Assembly: GCF_002943525.1 (NCBI RefSeq)
Contig: NZ_CP025394.1
Span: forward strand, 5,208,001 to 5,272,000
DNA length: 64,000 nt
Source: Kitasatospora sp. MMS16-BH015
GTDB lineage: Bacteria; Actinomycetota; Actinomycetes; Streptomycetales; Streptomycetaceae
Direction: 5' to 3'
Program-made: the position numbers and the translations under genes
Notes under the pieces: model-generated
Seen by the model: only the letters and a program-made list of their open reading frames with translations
The model's database searches: none
What the model was told of the DNA's origin: nothing
Shown here: positions 17,810-27,169 of the stretch, piece after piece
Layout of the letters: the number at the start of each line of letters is the position of its first letter
Numbering within the stretch: position 1 is the first letter of the stretch

Positions 17810-19850
17810 GTGACCAGTCAGGTGGATCAGTCTGAGGCAGTGGACGGCTCGGACGGCGAGGGCGGTAGGGGCCCCACCGTGCCGAACGGTGGCACGGTAC
17901 GGCCCGCGAAGCCGATCCGCCGGCTCGACCGGGTGATCATCCGCTTCGCCGGTGACTCGGGTGACGGCATGCAGCTCACGGGTGACCGGTTCACCTCGGA
18001 GACGGCCTCCTTCGGGAACGACCTCTCCACCCTGCCGAACTTCCCGGCCGAGATCCGGGCCCCTGCCGGTACCCTGCCGGGTGTCTCCAGCTTCCAGCTG
18101 CACTTCGCGGACCACGACATCCTCACCCCGGGCGACGCGCCGAACGTGCTGGTCGCGATGAACCCGGCCGCCCTCAAGGCCAACCTGGCCGACCTCCCGC
18201 GCGGCGCGGAGATCATCGTCAACACAGACGAGTTCACCAAGCGCGCGCTCACCAAGGTCGGCTACGCGGCCGACCCGCTGACCGACGGCTCGCTGGAGGC
18301 ATACCACCTCCACCCGGTGCCGCTGACCTCCCTCACGCTGGAGGCGCTCAAGGAGAGCGGGCTGGCCCGCAAGGACGCCGAGCGGGCGAAGAACATGTTC
18401 GCGCTCGGCCTGCTCTCCTGGCTCTACCACCGGCCGACCCGGAGCACCGAGGCCTTCCTGCGGCAGAAGTTCGCCAGGAAGCCCGCCATCGCCGAGGCCA
18501 ACATCCTGGCCTTCCGGGCGGGTTGGAACTTCGGCGAGACCACGGAGGACTTCGCGGTCTCCTACGAGGTGCCGCCGGCGAAGCTGCCGGCCGGCACCTA
18601 CCGGAACATCTCCGGCAACCTCGCGCTCTCCTACGGCCTGATCGCCGCCGCCCAGCGCAGTGGCCTCCCGCTGTTCCTGGGCTCGTACCCGATCACCCCG
18701 GCCTCGGACATCCTGCACGAGCTGAGCAAGCACAAGAACTTCGGTGTCCGCACCTTCCAGGCCGAGGACGAGATCGCCGGCATCGGCGCCGCGCTGGGTG
18801 CGGCCTTCGGCGGCGCGCTTGGCGTGACCACCACCTCGGGCCCGGGCGTGGCGCTGAAGTCGGAGACCATCGGGCTCGCCGTCTCGCTCGAACTCCCGCT
18901 GCTGGTGGTGGACATCCAGCGCGGCGGGCCGTCCACCGGGCTGCCGACCAAGACCGAGCAGGCCGACCTGCTGCAGGCGATGTTCGGCCGCAACGGCGAG
19001 GCGCCGGTGCCGATCGTGGCCCCGGCCACGGCGGCCGACTGTTTCGACGCGGCGATCGAGGCGGCGCGCATCGCGGTGACCTACCGGACGCCGGTGCTGC
19101 TGCTCTCGGACGGCTACCTGGCCAACGGCTCCGAGCCCTGGCGGGTGCCGGGGGTCGACGAACTTCCGGAGATCAAGCCGGAGTTCGCCACCGGGCCGAA
19201 CCACGTGCTGCCCGACGGCAGCGAGGTGTTCTGGCCGTACAAGCGGGACTCGCAGACGCTGGCCCGGCCGTGGGCGGTGCCCGGCACGGCCGGGCTCGAG
19301 CACCGGATCGGCGGGATCGAGAAGCAGGACGGCACCGGCAACATCTCCTACGACCCGGCCAACCACGACTTCATGGTCCGCACCCGCCAGGCCAAGGTGG
19401 ACGGGATCGAGGTGGCCCCGGTGGAGGTGGACGACCCGAGCGGCGAGGCCCGGGTGCTGGTGCTCGGCTGGGGCTCGACCTACGGCCCGATCACGGCGGC
19501 TGTGCGCCGGGTGCGGGCCGACGGCGGCGCGGTGGCGCAGGCGCACCTGCGCAACCTGAACCCCTTCCCGGCCAACCTGGGCGCGGTGCTGCGCGGTTAC
19601 GAGCGGGTGATCGTGCCCGAGATGAACCTGGGCCAGCTCGCCTTGCTGCTGCGGGCCAAGTACCTGGTGGACGCGCAGTCGTACAACCAGGTGCGCGGAC
19701 TGCCCTTCAAGGCGGCCCAGTTGGCGGACGTGCTGTGGGTGGCCATCGGCACGCTCGACGCCGCTCTGGACGACAACGGGCTGGACGACAGCGGGCTGGG
19801 CGAGAACGAGCTGGACGAGAACGGTCCGGACGGGAACGAGGAGGAGCGCG

Positions 19851-19858
<8 letters not shown>
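17810..19858 (+). CDS. korA: 2-oxoacid:ferredoxin oxidoreductase, fused gamma-alpha subunit
   Basis: With KorB this enzyme oxidatively decarboxylates 2-oxoglutarate (or a related 2-oxoacid) to the acyl-CoA, reducing ferredoxin. GTG 17810 has GAGGAGG nine bases upstream. The 682-residue protein begins with the gamma domain (RFAGDSGDGMQLTGDRF), followed by the alpha (pyrimidine-binding) domain (GSYPITPASDILHEL, TTTSGPGVALKSE) and a C-terminal transketolase-like domain (LVLGWGSTYGPI). The last 30 residues are a degenerate acidic repeat of D/E, N and G. The 259-base upstream gap holds a weak promoter-like TTGACG at 17663 but no convincing -10. The substrate (2-oxoglutarate versus pyruvate) is inferred from the streptomycete family. 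Confidence 0.9.
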
Positions 19859-20897
<1,039 letters not shown>

Positions 20898-20912
20898 CAG
20901 GCCCGCGCACGA

Positions 20913-20950
20913 CGGAGGGGCCCGGAGTCGATCGACTCCGGGCCCCTCCG
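20913..20950. terminator. Perfect palindrome between convergent korB and HxlR genes
   Basis: A 38-bp perfect palindrome with no spacer (centre TCGATCGA, arms starting CGGAGGGGCCCGGAG) lies 16 bases after the korB stop and 13 bases beyond the HxlR gene end. A further short outer pairing (CGCAC with GTGCG) extends it. It should terminate transcription from both sides. Confidence 0.9.
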
Positions 20951-20962
20951 GTGCGTCCGGGC

Positions 20963-21358
20963 TCAGGCCCGGGCGTCGTACTCCTCGCGGGCCTCGGTGA
21001 CGGCGCACATCCGGCCCTCCACCCAGTGGGCCAGGGCGGAGACCATCACGGCGGCCTCGGCGCCCAGCGGGGTGAGGCTGTAGTCGACCCGGGGCGGGAT
21101 CACCGGGTGGACCACGCGCAGCACCAGGCCGTCGCGCTCCAGGGTCTGCAGGGTCTGGGCGAGCATCTTCTCGCTGACCCCGGCCACCCGGCGGCGCAGC
21201 TCGCTGAAGCGGTAGCCCCGCTCGTGCAGGGCGATCAGCACCAGCACGCCCCAGCGGCTGGTGACGTGCTCCAGTACGCCGCGCGAGGGGCACATCCGGT
21301 CGTAGACGTCGGGCAGCTTGTCGAGCAGGGTGCCCGGCTCGGGCGTGCTTACGTTCAT
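20963..21358 (-). CDS. HxlR-family transcriptional regulator
   Basis: This is a winged helix-turn-helix regulator of 131 residues. Family features include the N-terminal CPSRGVLEHVTSRWG with its single cysteine (often a redox or electrophile sensor), the recognition region FSELRRRVAGVSEKMLAQTLQTLERDGL, and the wing VDYSLTPLG. It is divergent from a quinone-reductase-like SDR gene, and repeated GTACTT elements lie between them, so it most likely represses that gene and itself. ATG 21358 starts MNVSTPEPG. Confidence 0.9.
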   Translation of the reverse strand: MNVSTPEPGTLLDKLPDVYDRMCPSRGVLEHVTSRWGVLVLIALHERGYRFSELRRRVAGVSEKMLAQTLQTLERDGLVLRVVHPVIPPRVDYSLTPLGAEAAVMVSALAHWVEGRMCAVTEAREEYDARA

Positions 21359-21367
21359 ATCAGTACC

Positions 21368-21402
21368 GTACTTCAGAGTGCGTACTTACGGAAGGAAAGT
21401 AC
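21368..21402. promoter_or_regulatory. Probable HxlR operator
   Basis: The intergenic region has GTACTT at 21368-21373 and again at 21382-21387 (14 bases apart). The second copy forms an inverted repeat with AAGTAC at 21397-21402 (GTACTT-N9-AAGTAC). This arrangement of TAC-containing half-sites resembles operators of HxlR/QorR-type regulators. The site is ten bases from the regulator start and 55 bases from the SDR start. Confidence 0.65.
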
Positions 21403-21456
21403 CCCTCCTAGGGTGAGTGGGGAAGGCAGGACCCCACAACCCCTGAGGAGCACCAG

Positions 21457-22305
<849 letters not shown>

Positions 22306-22338
22306 CCTGCGGCGGTCGGTCCGGGGCCCGGCGCCCTG

Positions 22339-22370
22339 CCCGGTGCCGTACCCGGTGCCGTACCCGGTGT
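22339..22370 (+). repeat. 12-bp tandem repeat between genes
   Basis: The unit CCCGGTGCCGTA occurs twice in full and once in part (22339-22370) in the gap between the SDR and rarD. No function is apparent. Confidence 0.7.
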
Positions 22371-22459
22371 CATGACCAAAACGTGGATACGTAGATGACA
22401 GTCCTGCCCTCCGGGGGCTAGCGTCACCCCGACGACAGCACTCGAAGGGCAGGCCGGGC

Positions 22460-23380
22460 ATGGTGGAGAAGAGCGAGGGGGAGGCGGCGCGCGGCCTCTG
22501 GTACGGGGCCGGGGCGTACGGGATCTGGGGGCTCTTCCCGCTGTTCTGGCCGCTGCTCGAGCCGGCCGGCCCGGTGGACATCCTGGCCAACCGGATGGCC
22601 TGGTCGCTGGTGGCCGTGGCCCTGATGCTGGCCGTCCAGCGCAAGTGGGCCTGGATCCGCCCGCTGCTCGCCGAGCCCCGGCGGCTCGCGCTGAGCGCGG
22701 CGGCGGCCGTCCTGGTCTCCGTCAACTGGGGCGTCTACATCTGGGGTGTGAACTCCGGGCACGTGGTGGAGACCAGCCTCGGGTACTTCATCAACCCGCT
22801 GGTGACCATCGGGCTCGGCGTGCTGGTGCTCGGCGAGCGGCTGCGCCCGGCCCAGTGGACGGCCGTCGGCATCGGCGGCCTCGCGGTGGCCGTGCTCGCC
22901 ATCGGCTACGGGCGGCTGCCCTGGATCGCGCTGACCCTGGCCTTCACCTTCGCCGTCTACGGGCTGCTCAAGAAGAAGGTCGGGCTGGGCGGGGCCGAGA
23001 GCTTCGCGGTGGAGAGCGCGGTGCTCTTCCCGTTCGCCGTCGGGTACCTGGTCTACCTGGGCGTCACCGGCCGGGGCAGCCTCGGCCACGGCCTCGGGCA
23101 CACCGGCCTGCTGATGCTCAGCGGGCTGATCACCGCCGTCCCGCTGCTCTGCTTCGGTGCGGCGGCCGTCCGGGTGCCGCTCAGCACGCTGGGGCTGCTC
23201 CAGTACCTGGCCCCGGTCTTCCAGTTCCTGATCGGCGTCGCCGTCTTCCACGAGTCGATGCCGCCGGCCCGCTGGGCCGGGTTCGCACTGGTCTGGGCCG
23301 CGCTCGCGGTGCTCAGCTGGGACGCGCTGCGGGGCTTGCGCGATCGGGCAGCGGCGCAGGCCCGGGAGGCCACTGCCTGA
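22460..23380 (+). CDS. rarD: EamA-family transporter RarD
   Basis: This is an inner-membrane protein of 306 residues with about ten hydrophobic helices of the drug/metabolite transporter fold. N-terminal GLWYGAGAYGIWGLFPLFW and SVNWGVYIWGVNSGHVVETS are characteristic of RarD. The ligand is unknown; the family name comes from a chloramphenicol-sensitivity association in pseudomonads. ATG 22460 is preceded by GGGCAGGCC, a weak site. No operon partner is obvious. Confidence 0.88.
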   Translation: MVEKSEGEAARGLWYGAGAYGIWGLFPLFWPLLEPAGPVDILANRMAWSLVAVALMLAVQRKWAWIRPLLAEPRRLALSAAAAVLVSVNWGVYIWGVNSGHVVETSLGYFINPLVTIGLGVLVLGERLRPAQWTAVGIGGLAVAVLAIGYGRLPWIALTLAFTFAVYGLLKKKVGLGGAESFAVESAVLFPFAVGYLVYLGVTGRGSLGHGLGHTGLLMLSGLITAVPLLCFGAAAVRVPLSTLGLLQYLAPVFQFLIGVAVFHESMPPARWAGFALVWAALAVLSWDALRGLRDRAAAQAREATA

Positions 23381-23514
23381 AGATCACCGAGCGGTCAGCG
23401 CGTGAAGATCTCGTTTCCGGATCTCCTCAACCGTGGTCCAGTCCTGCTAACGTCCCCCTTGCCGTACCTACCCCGCTCGGCTGCCCCGCCGACGCGCCAC
23501 AGGATGGGGTCGCG

Positions 23515-23871
23515 ATGGTCCACCTCACCGGGCAGTTCGCCCGCCCGTTCCGCCGTGCCGGTGGTCTGCCCCGGCCGGACGGGGAGGCCGTGCGGGTGCC
23601 CGCCGTGCGGCGGGAGATGGACGCGGCCGAGACCGGCGAACTGCTGATCACCCCGGGCCTGATCCGCTGGCAGCGGCACGGCCGCCCGGCCATCGTCCTC
23701 GAACGCCCGTACCGGCTCGACCGGGTGGAGCTCAAGGGCTCGCACCGGGCCCGACTGCACGGCCTCACCGCAGGCGTCCGGCTGGTCTGCCCCGACTGGT
23801 CGCCGCTCTTCCTGATCGCCCCCGCGCAGCTGCCGGTACTGGCCTGCGCGGCGGCGACGTCCAGGGTCTGA
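23515..23871 (+). CDS. Small protein of unknown function
   Basis: This is a 118-residue predicted protein; I do not recognise the family. The ATG at 23515 follows AGGATGGGGTCGCG. The sequence alternates hydrophobic and charged residues (GELLITPGLIRWQRH, ARLHGLTAGVRLVC), suggesting a mostly beta structure, perhaps PH- or GRAM-like, with no signal peptide or membrane helix. It converges with an ABC permease gene 14 bases after its stop. A spurious ORF cannot be excluded, but the codon pattern is normal for the genome. Confidence 0.5.
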   Translation: MVHLTGQFARPFRRAGGLPRPDGEAVRVPAVRREMDAAETGELLITPGLIRWQRHGRPAIVLERPYRLDRVELKGSHRARLHGLTAGVRLVCPDWSPLFLIAPAQLPVLACAAATSRV

Positions 23872-23885
23872 CCAGGCACTTTCGC

Positions 23886-24758
23886 CTACGAGCTGATGTC
23901 CCGCCCGGTGAACCGGGCCCAGGCGGCCGAGCCGAAGACGGCCACGTAGACCGCCTGGAGGCCCAGGTCCTCCAGCACGTTGTCCCAGTGCATCGGCTGC
24001 CGCAGCAGATCCGAGAAGCTCAGCCACTGGTGGGTGAAGAGGAACGGCTGGATCGGCGCGAGCTGGGGGAAGTTGTCCAGGATCTGCACCGTGATCACCA
24101 GGCCGACCGTCACCGCCATCGCGGCCACTCCGCTGCCGGTCAGGGTGGAGACGAAGAGGCCGATCGCGGCCAGGCCGGCCAGCGAGAGGGCCACCACCGC
24201 GGCGATCAGCACGGCCCGCAGCAGGGCGTCGCCGAAGCCGATGGTGTCGCCCGAGAGCAGGGTGGCCTTGCCGAGCGGGAAGAGCGCGGCGCCGGTGGCC
24301 AGGGCGGCCAGGGCGACCGTCACGGTGGCCGCCAGGCAGAAGAAGAGCGCGGCGGAGAACTTGGCCAGCAGCAGCCGGGTGCGCCCCGCCGGGGCGACCA
24401 GCAGGTAGCGCAGGGTGCCGGTGCTCGCCTCGCCGGCGATCGAGTCGCCCGCGACCACGCCCACCGTCATCGGCAGGAAGACCGGTAGGGAGAGGGCGAG
24501 TGAAGTGAAGACCAGGAAGAGGCCGTTCTGGGTCACCTGGGCGACGAAGGCCGGGCCCTCGCCCCGGGCGGCGCCGCCGGTCTGGATCCGGATCACCACG
24601 CCGATCAGCACCGGCAGCGCGGCCAGGATGCCGAGCATGGCGATCGTCCGGGCCTTGCGGAAGGTCAGCGAGAGCTCGCTGCGGAACAGGGCCAGGAAGC
24701 CGCCCAGGCTGGCCCGCCGGACCCCCAGTGGCAGCGGCAGCGCCTCAGCCTGCGACAT
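23886..24758 (-). CDS. ABC-2 type transporter permease
   Basis: This is a 290-residue membrane protein with about six helices. It has the ABC-2 layout: an N-terminal cytoplasmic segment, then RTIAMLGILAALPVLIGVVI, and the conserved GEASTGTLRYLLVAPAGR loop after helix 2. It overlaps the ATPase gene by 14 bases (24745-24758), showing translational coupling. The pair forms an exporter; the substrate is unknown. The gene upstream in the same operon encodes a secreted LolA-like protein, so a lipid or envelope substrate is possible. Confidence 0.88.
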   Translation of the reverse strand: MSQAEALPLPLGVRRASLGGFLALFRSELSLTFRKARTIAMLGILAALPVLIGVVIRIQTGGAARGEGPAFVAQVTQNGLFLVFTSLALSLPVFLPMTVGVVAGDSIAGEASTGTLRYLLVAPAGRTRLLLAKFSAALFFCLAATVTVALAALATGAALFPLGKATLLSGDTIGFGDALLRAVLIAAVVALSLAGLAAIGLFVSTLTGSGVAAMAVTVGLVITVQILDNFPQLAPIQPFLFTHQWLSFSDLLRQPMHWDNVLEDLGLQAVYVAVFGSAAWARFTGRDISS

Positions 24759-25716
24759 CGAAACCCTCCCCGGTCATCGCCACGAAGGCGTCCTCCAAGG
24801 TGCCGCGCCGGACACCGAAGCCCTGCACCCGGACGCCGGCCTCCACCAGTGCCGCGCACAGCTTGGCCAGCCCGTCCCCGTCCAACTGCCCGGCGGCGGC
24901 CGCCACCTCGCCCTCCTCGACCTGCAGGCCGTCGAGCCGGTGCCCGGCCAGCACCTCGGCGGCCAGCGCGGTGTCGGGCGTGCGGACGGTCAGCCGGCCC
25001 TGGGCCCGGGCGGCCAGCTCGGCCACCGTGCCCTGGACGATCAGCCGGCCCTTGGACATCACGGCGGCGTGCGTGCAGACCTGCTCGATCTCGTCCAGCA
25101 GGTGCGAGGAGAGGAAGACCGTGGTGCCCTCGGCCGCGACCTCGCGGACCAGGGTGCGGATCTCCCGCATGCCCTGCGGGTCGAGGCCGTTGGTCGGCTC
25201 GTCGAGCACCAGCAGCTCGCGCGGCTGGAGCAGCGCCGAGGCCAGGCCCAGGCGCTGCTTCATGCCCAGCGAGTACGCCTTGGCCCGCTTGCCGGCCGCC
25301 GCCGTCAGGCCCACCCGCTCCAGCGCGTGGTCGATCCGGGCGGCCCGGGTGCGGCCCTCGGAGGTCGGGTCGGCGGCGTCGAACCGGGCCAGATTGGCCC
25401 GGCCGGTGAGGTGCCCGTACAGCGCCGGGCCCTCGATGAGCGCTCCCACCCGGGGCAGCACCGCGCCGACCGACTGCGGCATCGGCGCGCCCAGGACGGC
25501 GGCCGAACCGGAGGTCGGGGCGATCAAGCCCATCAGCATCCGGATGGTGGTGGTCTTGCCGGAGCCGTTCGGCCCGAGGAAGCCGAACACGCTGCCCCGG
25601 GGCACCGACAGGTCGAGCCCGTCCACGGCGAGCTGGCCGCCGCGGAACCGCTTGGTCAACCCGCGGGTGCGGATCACGTCGTCCGGGGCCTCGCCCCGGG
25701 CAGGAGCGCCCGTCAC
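24745..25716 (-). CDS. ABC transporter ATP-binding protein (DrrA/CcmA type)
   Basis: This is a 323-residue ATPase partner of the downstream permease. Walker A is GPNGSGKT, the signature is SLGMKQRLGLASALL, Walker B is LLVLDEPTNGLD, and the H-loop is FLSSHLL. A C-terminal domain of about 100 residues follows, as in DrrA-like proteins. The GTG at 25716 immediately follows the TAG of the upstream gene (25717-25719), so the genes abut with no gap. Confidence 0.93.
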   Translation of the reverse strand: MTGAPARGEAPDDVIRTRGLTKRFRGGQLAVDGLDLSVPRGSVFGFLGPNGSGKTTTIRMLMGLIAPTSGSAAVLGAPMPQSVGAVLPRVGALIEGPALYGHLTGRANLARFDAADPTSEGRTRAARIDHALERVGLTAAAGKRAKAYSLGMKQRLGLASALLQPRELLVLDEPTNGLDPQGMREIRTLVREVAAEGTTVFLSSHLLDEIEQVCTHAAVMSKGRLIVQGTVAELAARAQGRLTVRTPDTALAAEVLAGHRLDGLQVEEGEVAAAAGQLDGDGLAKLCAALVEAGVRVQGFGVRRGTLEDAFVAMTGEGFDVAG

Positions 25717-26985
25717 CTACTTCACCCCGGCGGCGTTCTGGAGCACCGGCAGGGTGACGGCACCGGCGAAGTACCGGCCGTCGTCGGTGATCAGCACGTT
25801 GACCAGCTTGGTGCTGATCAGGTGGCCGCCGTCCACCGGCTTGCCGAGCGACTTGAACAGGCCGGCCGCACCCGCCGGCAGCCCGTGCTGCCCGGCCGCC
25901 CCGGCCGAGGCCGCTCCGGTGGGCAGCGAGCCGCTGACCACGGTGAGCCAGTCGGTGCCCGTCACCCCGGACTTGGCGCCCGCCGGCTTGCCGGCCTCGG
26001 GCTTGGCACCCTGCGGCTTCGCGCCCTCGGCCTTGCCGAGGAAGGTCCAGGGGTCGTCCTCCGGCTTGACCGCACCCGGCTTCGGCGCGCCCTGGCCGGC
26101 CTTCTGCTCCGTCACCTTGGCGCCCTTGGGGGCGGTGAACTCGAAGGTCTTGGCGTCGGGCTTGGCGAAGGAGACCTGGCTGAAGTGGGTGTCCAGCACC
26201 GTCGCGCCGGCGTCCGACTTCACGATCACCGAGAGGGGCACGCCGTTGTCGGCGTCCACCGCGATGCGGATCTGGCCGATCGTCGAGCCGCTCTGCTTGG
26301 GCTTGACGCTCAGCAGGTACGCCTTCTGCCCGGCCACCGTCGCGGTGCCGTCCACGGTGACCGAGGTGGTGTCGCCGGTGTGCGCGAGCAGCTGCTTCGC
26401 CGCCTCCTGCGGGGTGACCGGTGCGTCGGCCAGACCGCGCTTGGGCAGCACGTGCTTGTCGGCCGCGCCGCCCGCGCCCTGCGGGGCCGTCAGGTGCACG
26501 GCCTCGTTGCTCCGGCTGTCCCAGGCCCAGACCTCCGAGCCGTTGTGCACCAGCTCGTAGCCGGAGAGCTTGTCGACCAGGCCGATCCGCTGCCGGTCCG
26601 GCCCGTCCACCGCGACCTGGATGGTGTGGTCGCCGCCGAGCAGGGCCATCGCCTGGCCCTTCGGGTCGGCCTTGCTCGCCTCGTCCGAGCCGCCGTGGCC
26701 CGAGCCGCCCCGGCCGAGCATGCCGCCCGCCGCGCCCATCAGCTCGGTGGGCAGGCCCAGGTCGACCGAGAGCTTGACCGTGCCCGACATCGACTGCACG
26801 TCGGCCGAGGCCACCTTGGCCACCAGCTGCTCCGCCGTCAGCGTGGGCAGGCTCGGGGCCGAATCGCTCGCCAGCGCGGGCACCAGGCCCACCCCGGCGC
26901 CGATGGCCGCGACCACCGCGACCGGCACCAGCACCCGCACGGCCCGGCGCCGACCCGGCCGGTACGACACGTCCTTCTGCTCCAT
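25717..26985 (-). CDS. Secreted LolA/RseB-like protein
   Basis: This is a 422-residue exported or membrane-anchored protein. The N-terminus has positively charged residues and a hydrophobic segment (VLVPVAVVAAIGAGVGLVPALA) ending in ALAS; no lipobox cysteine is visible, so it is not a classical lipoprotein. The first 250 residues resemble the LolA/RseB fold (SADVQSMSGTVKLS, DRQRIGLVDKLSGYELVHNG, AVDADNGVPLSVIVKS). A low-complexity AKPQGAKPEAGKPAGAK linker follows, then a C-terminal domain with GTDWLTVVSG. It is the first gene of an operon with an ABC exporter. It may bind a lipid or sense envelope stress; both are inferences. Confidence 0.7.
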   Translation of the reverse strand: MEQKDVSYRPGRRRAVRVLVPVAVVAAIGAGVGLVPALASDSAPSLPTLTAEQLVAKVASADVQSMSGTVKLSVDLGLPTELMGAAGGMLGRGGSGHGGSDEASKADPKGQAMALLGGDHTIQVAVDGPDRQRIGLVDKLSGYELVHNGSEVWAWDSRSNEAVHLTAPQGAGGAADKHVLPKRGLADAPVTPQEAAKQLLAHTGDTTSVTVDGTATVAGQKAYLLSVKPKQSGSTIGQIRIAVDADNGVPLSVIVKSDAGATVLDTHFSQVSFAKPDAKTFEFTAPKGAKVTEQKAGQGAPKPGAVKPEDDPWTFLGKAEGAKPQGAKPEAGKPAGAKSGVTGTDWLTVVSGSLPTGAASAGAAGQHGLPAGAAGLFKSLGKPVDGGHLISTKLVNVLITDDGRYFAGAVTLPVLQNAAGVK

Positions 26986-27169
26986 GACGCCTTCCCCTCC
27001 GCCAGAAAATCCTCAACTTCCCTGCACCACCATTGAAACCGCCCGCACCCCCGCCCGGCATCGTCCTGGGGAGCCAACTCCGCGTACGTCTGTCGGGGCA
27101 ATCGACCCTGACACGGTCTCAGGGTTGCCGTAGTCCCGGAGGAGTAGTCGGTTCGCGTAAGGTCACTCC

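Noticed and set aside
17653..17835. Small plus-strand ORF before korA
   Set aside because: No ribosome site, no conserved pattern, and it overlaps the korA ribosome site and start.
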